A stretch of 64,000 nt of DNA from Tricholomella constricta (Eukaryota > Basidiomycota > Agaricomycetes > Agaricales > Lyophyllaceae): positions 1-64,000 of the forward strand of contig JAACJP010000033.1 in the NCBI GenBank assembly GCA_013368375.1, in the 5' to 3' direction. Under the pieces are notes generated by a model, which was given only the letters and a program-made list of their open reading frames with translations, was not told the origin of the DNA and did no database searches. How positions within the stretch are numbered: position 1 is the first letter of the stretch; each line of letters begins with the position of its first letter. Made by a program: the position numbers and the translations under genes. Below are positions 58,401-64,000 of this stretch, piece by piece.

Positions 58401-59585
58401 TTCAGACGCCGACCCAACTATGCGCCCTCGTTCACCACGCATATCGAAGGTGACAAAGACTCTGCGCTTACCGAAGCTAACCGCATTTACCGCCTAGCGC
58501 CCACCTCTGTCTACTGCGACGGGTCGGGCTTCGAAGGCGGTGTCGGCGCCTCCGCAGTTCTCTACGTCAACGGCATCGAAAAGTCGTCCCTCAAGTACCA
58601 CCTCGGCCCCATCTCCAAGCACACCGTCTACGAGGCCGAAATCGTCGGCATCACCCTGGCCCTACACCTACTAACCTCTACATCCCGCAGCCTCCCCGAC
58701 ATCACCGCCATCGGCAGCGACAGTCAAGCGACAATAAAGGCCCTTCGCAACCAGAAACCACACCCCGCCCACTACTTATTAGACAGAGTCCACACTGCCG
58801 CTGAAAAACTCCACGTCAAACAGGACCGCATCACTCGCGCAGACGAGAGACGAGCCACCCTACGGAGAGGTAACAAGTGGACTGACAAAACACGTAGAGC
58901 CATTAACCTGCAGGTCCACTGGACCCCGGGCCATGTTGACTTCGGGCCCAACGAACGCGCCGACGAAATCGCCAAATCCGCAGCTCAAGGCGCCTCCAGC
59001 CCCTCAAAAGCCCTCCCGGTCTATCTCCGACACAAACCCCTCCCGACCAGCATACCCGCCCTACGCCAAACACACCTAACCGCCCTCCAAACTCGCTGGA
59101 AACAAAGATGGAAGAAGTCCCCAAGATATGCCGCGATTAACGCCATCGACAAGTCACTCCCGTCCAAGAAATTCCTCAAGCTCGTAGCCCCCCTCGACCG
59201 CCGCCGTTCCGCTCTAGTCGCCCAACTTCGCACCGGCCATTCACCCCTCAACCAACACCTCTTCCGCATCCATCGCTCCGAAACCCCGACCTGTCCTCAC
59301 TGCCAAGGCATAACTCCCGAGACAGTCCGACACTTCCTCCTCGTGTGCCCCCACTACCAACATGAACGCCACCACCACCTCCGCCGTAACCTCAAAAGAA
59401 AAGCTGAGTCAATGTCCCACCTCCTCTCAAGCTCCGATGCCCTGAAACACTTGCTCAGATTCACCCACGCGACCAAACGCTTCAAATCAGCAACCGAAAC
59501 GATCCGCTTCCTCGCCGCCGAGCGTGCCCAAGAGAGGGCCGACAGGCCCCGTCACCCACACCGCCGAACCAACCCCGTCGCCTGA
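55491..59585 (+). CDS. LINE ORF2, endonuclease, reverse transcriptase and RNase H
   Basis: The 1364-residue frame carries all LINE ORF2 domains. The endonuclease (residues about 10-250) has IWQQNVRKSD, ALQEPF, LGDFNRHHPLWES near 153 and TDHLPV. The reverse transcriptase (about 470-800) has KAPGPDGIPN, FGGRPGRNTTDA, motif A FLDVQGAFPN near 610, GTTQGCPLS and the catalytic FVDD near 702. RNase H (about 1005-1150) has YCDGSG, YEAEIVG, GSDSQAT and HWTPGHVDFGPNERADEIA. A C-terminal C-x2-C-x-H-x-C module (CPHCQGITPETVRHFLLVC) is near 1267. It nicks the target and primes cDNA synthesis there. No stop or frameshift is present. Confidence 0.95.
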   Translation: MNRRAPRAPGKLRIWQQNVRKSDLAQASVLNTARPEDWDVIALQEPFLDRLGNTKASPFWTVRYPFHHRRDGSTRSRSVLLINSNIATDAYTLIDIPSTDITAVRFNGAHGHLSLFNVYNDCTHNDSLTVLSNFLTSSIHIARPSPSDHMLWLGDFNRHHPLWESVDNRHLNSSEQAIRPLLNLLHDYDMDLALPPARHTLQTAGDRWTRPDNVWRSHHSIDPIISCDVDASLRPPITDHLPVITVVELPIARTSSPPSRDFRAADWKLFRETLKTQLSQRSPARRITSSEEFDAKVKLLTELIQETIAAEDTVPMKKPCPYSKRWWCSELAEFKRPRSHASNEMYKYRDIQDHPAKAEFKRLSRAMADKIEEKRREHWVEWLENIDARQIYTANKYVVNEPTDFSCDRVPDLKTKVDGILKLASTNGDKAEALAESFFPPPPTSPSTPPSAYPKPLPGIRYFTRARILSAIGQLKPHKAPGPDGIPNIVLKRCADVLVDHLFFIYRAVIELDVYHSSWLVSTTLVLRKPGKPAYDVAKAYRPIGLLNTIGKLLSTLVAADLSHLAEKHHMFPPGQFGGRPGRNTTDAMHLVAHKVKDAWRAGNVAVALFLDVQGAFPNTVKERLIHNMKERGAPACYVKLAERMLTGRSTHMKFDDYTSEPTAILNGTTQGCPLSMLYYAFYNAPLILTAPPGSKTETSIGFVDDSMYLAVAKTLQEAHAIIADMTERPGGGFDWSQSHNSPFELSKLALMNFPRSHRDVIPPDLTLSRSNPDGTRTIQVVETALTYKYLGVVFDPKLRWTAHHQKVLASATWWSFQVARLSKISGGMPPHRIRQLYNTVAVPAFTYAADVWYTGVHDSPSGKKRLGSVAITKKLTPVQRRAAKLVTGSLSTTAGDVLDAHTNLLPIDLLYHKILQRAAIRLASLPNTHPLHGPVRKAARRSVKRHKSPLHDLFSITGIDPNTVETVDAFRRRPNYAPSFTTHIEGDKDSALTEANRIYRLAPTSVYCDGSGFEGGVGASAVLYVNGIEKSSLKYHLGPISKHTVYEAEIVGITLALHLLTSTSRSLPDITAIGSDSQATIKALRNQKPHPAHYLLDRVHTAAEKLHVKQDRITRADERRATLRRGNKWTDKTRRAINLQVHWTPGHVDFGPNERADEIAKSAAQGASSPSKALPVYLRHKPLPTSIPALRQTHLTALQTRWKQRWKKSPRYAAINAIDKSLPSKKFLKLVAPLDRRRSALVAQLRTGHSPLNQHLFRIHRSETPTCPHCQGITPETVRHFLLVCPHYQHERHHHLRRNLKRKAESMSHLLSSSDALKHLLRFTHATKRFKSATETIRFLAAERAQERADRPRHPHRRTNPVA

Positions 59586-60005
59586 GCCGACTGCCACCAC
59601 CCAGTACTTCTCTACTACCCTACCCATCCCTTAATTCTAGCCTCATAACGGCACTCGACAAATCGCCTCCCCGTCAACCTCCAACCTTAAAATTGCTCCC
59701 TTTTCGGTCAGAGTGCACTGTCGTGCTGCTCGTTCACCCCCTCGCCCGCTCTGCGGGCCTTTGTCGCCGCCAAAACCGAACCACGATCCACCCACCACCG
59801 ATTACTTACTTCTCAGGGGCCTAACAGGGGAGCACGGTCTAAAACGGCGGTGGACACGCCGGCTCACTCATTCTCCGCTTACTCGGGGGGTGTTGCATTC
59901 AATGTCTCTCGTAATACTGTAGCTACCTGTTCGCATGTACCGTGGACCATAGGCGCAATGCGCCTTGAACACGATAAAATGATTAAAAAAAAAAAAAAAA
60001 AAAAA
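59586..60005 (+). other. LINE 3' UTR and poly(A) tail
   Basis: About 400 bp of C-rich non-coding sequence is followed by 21 A residues (59985-60005). No polyadenylation hexamer was clear, but GATAAAATG lies just before the tail. Confidence 0.8.
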
Positions 60006-60016
60006 CTCTTTCGGGG
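60004..60016 (+). repeat. Right target-site duplication of the LINE (probable)
   Basis: ACTCTTTCGGGG follows the poly(A) directly and equals 53540-53551. The preceding A is shared with the tail. Confidence 0.55.
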
Positions 60017-61292
60017 CTGACGCGAACTGTGCACTACCCCTGCTCTACTCTTGTGCTGGCATCGGCCGATGACATCTCCGAGTTGTTTCCTTCTGTCCGA
60101 ATGAGAAACAGGATGTTCAAGCAGATCAACGCAATTATCGCATCTTCTTTGTATCCGAAAAAATGAAGCGATACAAACGATTACCTTGGTCCTGTATGGG
60201 TAATGGCGATGGCATCTTTGTTTTTTTGTTGGCTCAACAGGTACTTACAGGATGCCTTTGTTTTCGGGAAACAAATACATCCACGAAGGCTCTTGATATT
60301 GTGCACCTTTTCTTATCCATCGAAATGATCTAATTTGCAGCGTGGCACTTGGCAGCATTCAATGCAATGTTGCCTGTAACGCTGAATCAATCGTAAACCT
60401 CATTTTCCGTGGTATTCGTTGATGCTCCCCATGTCATGTTACATGTGGACCCTGGTGGACCTTCCTGACTCAGCCCTGGCATCGTATGGTACCTCAACGC
60501 TGTCCAAACACTTTACGGGTTAGCGGATCCCATATCACTGTCAGCTATTCGCCAAGAATCATACGTATGTCTGACATGTTTGCACAATGCTGAAAGTGCG
60601 AAGCTGGTGTTTCATTTTGCCCCTTCTAGGAGTTGTTCAGCTTGAGGCGCTTTCTTCCTCGAGCATTGCAAAATTTGCAATCAACTATTTTGATTGAACA
60701 TTGAAATTTAAAGAGCTTTGTCTTTCTCGTCAAGGCGCTGCGTTTGCGTCAATGTCTCCGCGCTGATATGTCAGATACAATCGCTCTCATATCAGGCCAC
60801 CTGACTGTTGTCTTTCGTCAGCTCGAGAAGCCTCGCCTTGCCTGCCAGTGGTGGACAATCAATACACACGCTATTGTAGTAGGAGAGAACAAGAAGTTAA
60901 AGTATATGTCGTCGCTGGAACACCAAGGTAAGCAGATGTGTTGAGAAAGACATCGCTTGGCGTCTATAAAAGGTGTCCTTTTTGAATGTATTAGATCAAA
61001 CGATGACCATTCTCGATGTTGGCAATTGTGGCGATCAATATGATTGACCTTGAGTGCCGAATCCTTATCCCCAATGTGTCGACATAATCCATTCGGCATC
61101 TTCTATGTGATTGGCACAATTCCATATCAACTGTATCGATCTTCCTAGACTGTTGTGGCAAAGGGTTTGTCAAGATAAACGATAATCGCAGGACAGAACT
61201 TTTGAAATATTTCTTTTGGACGGGAGGGTACGAATCAAGTCTTTACTGGCTTTCTGGTTCATACCATGTGTGCGAGAACCTCATGGTATGTT
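60017..61292. other. Stretch between the LINE and the copia element
   Basis: Apart from the FSH-like relic at 60730-60855, no gene was recognised. The DNA is AT-richer than the LINE. Confidence 0.6.
60730..60855 (+). pseudogene. Relic of an FSH hydrolase gene (exons 6-7 region)
   Basis: TCAAGGCGCTGCGTTTGCG at 60730 matches the nucleophile exon of the FSH gene (52655), with one mismatch in the first 19 bases. CAGCTCGAGAAGCC at 60818 matches the next acceptor and exon start (52753). The two anchors are 91 bp apart here and 101 bp apart in the gene. Translation gives QGAAFAS and, later, LEKP. The rest is decayed and no full gene is present. Confidence 0.45.
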
Positions 61293-61625
61293 TGTTAGAA
61301 TCCGATCTATAGGTTAACTAGAGCGACACAGAATAAACCTTAGTCTGTGTAACAAGGACTGTATTAAGTGTGTCATACCTAGAGCGACACAGAATAAACT
61401 AGAGGAAGATAAGTAAAGTGTCCGTTGATATATAAGTATAGTGAGACTTACCCTTAGTCTGTGTAACAAGGACTAAGGGTATCCGAACGTTCTATCGTAA
61501 GTATATATATGTATCGTATATGAAAGAGTCTTTGTTGTATGTAGTGGAATGCGAAAGTATGAAAGGATGAAAGGATGAAAGGGAAAACGTGCTTACGGTG
61601 GTTCATGGATCACCGGATCGCAACA
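61293..61625 (-). mobile_element. 3' LTR of a Ty1/copia element
   Basis: On the minus strand the 333-bp segment starts TGTTGCGATC and ends TTCTAACA, giving TGTT...AACA termini. A purine tract GGTGAGGAGGAG precedes it directly and overlaps the end of the pol frame (stop at 61633-61635). It contains AT-rich TATATA sequence, a 21-bp direct repeat (61318-61338 and 61379-61399), a 23-bp direct repeat (61338-61360 and 61452-61474) and a perfect hairpin (61449-61481). Confidence 0.75.
61449..61481. repeat. Perfect 11-bp stem hairpin in the copia LTR
   Basis: TACCCTTAGTC and GACTAAGGGTA enclose an 11-nt loop TGTGTAACAAG. The other copy of the left arm and loop (61338-61360) lacks the full right arm, so only one of the two repeats can fold this way. 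Confidence 0.85.
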
Positions 61626-61632
61626 CTCCTCC

Positions 61633-64000
61633 TCACCGTAAGTGCGCTCCTCCTCGTGTGGAATCGTGGTGAAGGCCGAGCATGTTGCGAAGGCGAGAGA
61701 ATTGTGGGAGTGGGAGGGCTTTGGTGAAAAGGTCGGCGACGTTATCTTTGGTGTTGATGTACCGGATGGTGAGTTCTTTGGACGCGACGCGTTCGCGGAG
61801 GAAATGGTACTTAATATCGACGTGTTTGACGCGCGAATGAAGGAGGGGATCTTCAGATAGGTTGATGGTGGCGTTGTTGTCGCAGAGGATAGTAGTGGGA
61901 CCGTGGACGGGTTGTTTGATCGCGTGAAGGAGAGCTCGGAGCCAGATACATTCCTGAGCGGAGTCAAAAGCCGCCATGTATTCGGCTTCGCATGATGAGG
62001 CGGCGACGGTTTTCTGCTTCCGTGATGCCCAAGAGATTAGTCCGGATCCGAGGGACCAAGCGTATCCTCCGATACTGCGCCGTGTGTCTAAGCAGTTGGC
62101 CCAATCAGAGTCAGTGAAACCGACGAGGTTCGTAGTCCCGGCGCCTCCGAGTGTTAGCTTAAGGTTCCGGGTCCCTTTGAGGTAGCGTATGAGTCGGATT
62201 CCGGCGTTCCAGTGTATATAGGAATAGCAGTCAAGGTATTGAGTTAGTTGTTGGACGGCATACTGGATATCCGGTCGAGTGGAAATGGCTAGGTAGAGAA
62301 GACATCCGACGAGAGAGCGGTAAGGTATTTTCTCGATAGAGTCCTGTTCCTCTTGTGGTAGCGTCTTCCTGTCGATACGGCGTAGTTTTAGTCCGGGCTC
62401 CATGGGTAGGGAAAGTGGTGTGGCGTCCTTTTGTCCGAATTGGGAGATAATCTTATCAATTAGCGCAGTTTGTGATAGGCGAACGGAACGGTTAGGTCGG
62501 TCCCATTCGACGGCTATCCCGACGATATGACGCGGGGTACCTAGATCTGAGACAGTCCAGGCTTCTTGGAGTTGGGCTTTGAAGCGTTCATTCTCATCCT
62601 TCGAGCTCGCGATGGACAAGAAGTCGTCAACGTGTACGGCGGTGATGACTGTCCCAGTATCAGTTTTCCTGTAATATACGCACGACTCGCAGGCTAGGCG
62701 GGTGAAGCCCCATTTAAGCATGTTGTCGTTAAGCGTCTTGTTCCAGATACGTCCTGCCTGTTTCATGCCGTACAGTCCCCTTTCCAACTTCCACACCCAG
62801 AGTTCCTTCCCCGGTTCCTCGAATCCTTTCGGTTGAGCCATGTAGATCGTCTCCTCCGGAGGTAATATGCCGTATAGAAAGGCGGTCTTCACGTCGATTT
62901 GGATGGCGTCCCAGCCGAACGAGGCTGCAAGGTGAAGTAGAATTCGCCATGATTCCATACGTGCAGTTGGTGAGGTGGTCTTAGTATAGTCCTGACCGTA
63001 TACCTGGTTGAAGCCTTTTAAGACGACACGTACTTTATGGCGGGTGACCTTTCCATTCTCGTCGCGTTTGAGCGTGAATACGGGCTTCCCTTTATGGATT
63101 TTGTGGCCTTCGGGGACTTCCTCGCGTGGTACCAGCTTGTAGACGCCCATCTCCTTCAGGGATTTGAGTTCATCGCGGTACCCGGCTTCCCATAGATCAG
63201 CGTCCGCTAGGTTTTGCGCCTCCTCCCATGTCTTCGGCTCATCGGAATCCATAGCCGTCGGATCAATGTCAGGGTGTTCGTCGATCGAGATCAGTGCGGC
63301 TAGGATTTGATCAAATTCTCGATCGGCGGCACGTACGTCATCATTCTGATCCGGTGGTCTCTCTTCCGCTGCACGTCTGAGATCTTCCAACGCCTGCTTC
63401 CGTTCTGCTCGTGCCTCCTTCACTCTTTCTCCTGCTTCTTTGGATTCACGTACGGCTTTCTCTGTTCGTGTCTCGATGGGCTTATCGAGGTTGGCTTTGG
63501 CAGTCGGGATCGTTACGCGCGTGGTTCGGCGCTCGGCAGGTTTGTGAGGGGGGGGTTCGTCTTCCGGAGCTGGTTCTGGGATCTGTTGGAGGGGGATTTC
63601 GAGGTCTGGGAGAGGGGGTTCATCATGCTGTGTGTTTTTGGATGGTTCTGTTTCGGCGTTATTGTGGACATCGGCGATGGTGGGGAAATCGTCTGGTTGG
63701 GATGTGAGGTTGGCTGGTATGGGCTGTGGAGGATGTCCGTCGTGGCTCTCCAAGAAACGGACATGGTACGTGCTGTAGACCTTTCCTGTCGCTTTATCGT
63801 AGCATCTATATGTTTTAGCTGCGCGGTCGTAACCAACCAGGATGCACTCGATAGAGCGCTCGTAGATCTTCGGATTGTGCTTGTTCAGAATCAGCACGAA
63901 AGCGCGGCATCCTATCTCACGGATGTACGAATAGTCAGGTTTCTTCTCGTACCAGAGCTCGTCCGGTGTGGCGTTCTTGAGCGACGATGTCTTTGTCTTC
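61633..64000 (-). CDS. Ty1/copia Pol, C-terminal part (integrase tail, reverse transcriptase, RNase H)
   Basis: The frame is open from the window end (64000) to the stop at 61633, so the N-terminal part is outside. The start at the edge is the integrase C-terminal region (IGCRAF...KHNPKIYERSIECILVGYD). An acidic Pro-rich linker follows, then the reverse transcriptase: KARVVLKGFNQ-type motif (KVRVVLKGFNQVYGQDY), FLYGILPPEETIYM, GLYGMKQAGRIWN and the catalytic HVDDFL (Tyr/His variant). RNase H has GFTDSDWANCLDTRRS, SSCEAEYMA, CDNNATI and VKHVDIKYHFLRE. The last residues run into the polypurine tract. There are no stops or frameshifts in 2.3 kb, so the element may be young. Confidence 0.93.
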   Translation of the reverse strand, partial: KTKTSSLKNATPDELWYEKKPDYSYIREIGCRAFVLILNKHNPKIYERSIECILVGYDRAAKTYRCYDKATGKVYSTYHVRFLESHDGHPPQPIPANLTSQPDDFPTIADVHNNAETEPSKNTQHDEPPLPDLEIPLQQIPEPAPEDEPPPHKPAERRTTRVTIPTAKANLDKPIETRTEKAVRESKEAGERVKEARAERKQALEDLRRAAEERPPDQNDDVRAADREFDQILAALISIDEHPDIDPTAMDSDEPKTWEEAQNLADADLWEAGYRDELKSLKEMGVYKLVPREEVPEGHKIHKGKPVFTLKRDENGKVTRHKVRVVLKGFNQVYGQDYTKTTSPTARMESWRILLHLAASFGWDAIQIDVKTAFLYGILPPEETIYMAQPKGFEEPGKELWVWKLERGLYGMKQAGRIWNKTLNDNMLKWGFTRLACESCVYYRKTDTGTVITAVHVDDFLSIASSKDENERFKAQLQEAWTVSDLGTPRHIVGIAVEWDRPNRSVRLSQTALIDKIISQFGQKDATPLSLPMEPGLKLRRIDRKTLPQEEQDSIEKIPYRSLVGCLLYLAISTRPDIQYAVQQLTQYLDCYSYIHWNAGIRLIRYLKGTRNLKLTLGGAGTTNLVGFTDSDWANCLDTRRSIGGYAWSLGSGLISWASRKQKTVAASSCEAEYMAAFDSAQECIWLRALLHAIKQPVHGPTTILCDNNATINLSEDPLLHSRVKHVDIKYHFLRERVASKELTIRYINTKDNVADLFTKALPLPQFSRLRNMLGLHHDSTRGGAHLR

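Larger units (their letters stand above)
53552..60004 (+). mobile_element. Full-length Tad/I-like LINE with two ORFs
   Basis: The element contains a gag-like ORF1 (53716-55494), an endonuclease/reverse transcriptase/RNase H ORF2 (55491-59585), a 3' UTR of about 400 bp and a poly(A) run (59985-60005). Probable 12-13 bp target-site duplications flank it. Both ORFs are uninterrupted, so the copy may be active or recently inserted. Its coding bias is strongly C-rich compared with the neighbouring host genes. Confidence 0.85.

Overview
This window is nuclear DNA from a mushroom-forming basidiomycete (Agaricomycetes). Host genes carry many short introns of roughly 45-70 bp with GT..AG ends. The mobile elements (Plavaka, Tad/I-like LINEs, Ty3 and Ty1/copia elements) and the host proteins (SWR1, PKA, succinate/fumarate carrier, FSH hydrolase) fit that group. 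No bacterial, plasmid or phage feature was seen. Exon boundaries below were worked out by hand from reading-frame continuity, GT/AG sites and family motifs. Family names come from recognised motifs, not from a search.

Positions 1-23.9 kb are mobile-element territory. First comes the 3' half of a Ty3/gypsy element: RNase H and integrase (1-2151), then two antisense paralogous genes with a Cys6 zinc-cluster-like motif (2516-4289 and 4746-6053). Each of these is followed by the same hairpin plus polypurine tract, and the second tract leads into a probable 3' LTR (about 6215-7230). Next are degenerate repeats, a hypothetical gene (7607-8234), a 5'-truncated LINE reverse transcriptase (9290-11410), a 2 kb stretch of diverged repeats, a truncated third zinc-cluster relative (13544-13788) and a broken LINE RNase H tail. 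The last unit is a Plavaka DNA transposon: a nine-exon transposase gene (17830-22157) head to head with a DUF6698-like gene (15618-17700). Each of that pair has one in-frame stop.

Positions 23.9-53.3 kb are a host gene island. In order it holds 3-hydroxyacyl-CoA dehydrogenase, SulP anion transporter, cyclase/kynurenine-formamidase-like enzyme, secreted or vacuolar subtilase, a 4.3 kb stretch without recognisable genes, GNAT acetyltransferase, a COX14-like small membrane protein divergent from a SET-domain methyltransferase, PKA catalytic subunit, the chromatin remodeller SWR1, a homeodomain protein, the succinate/fumarate carrier and an FSH-type serine hydrolase. Most are single-copy housekeeping or regulatory genes with intact frames and no shared pathway. 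Two have very small exons (7 nt and 17 nt).

Positions 53.5-64 kb are mobile again. A full-length, apparently intact two-ORF LINE (53552 to about 60004) has overlapping ORFs, a poly(A) tail and a probable target-site duplication. It is followed by a small FSH-gene relic, then a Ty1/copia element on the minus strand (3' LTR 61293-61625, open pol frame running off the window end).

The most unusual structures are the antisense zinc-cluster gene pair inside the Ty3 element with its repeated hairpin/PPT module, a third PPT copy inside pol, and the Plavaka/DUF6698 head-to-head pair.
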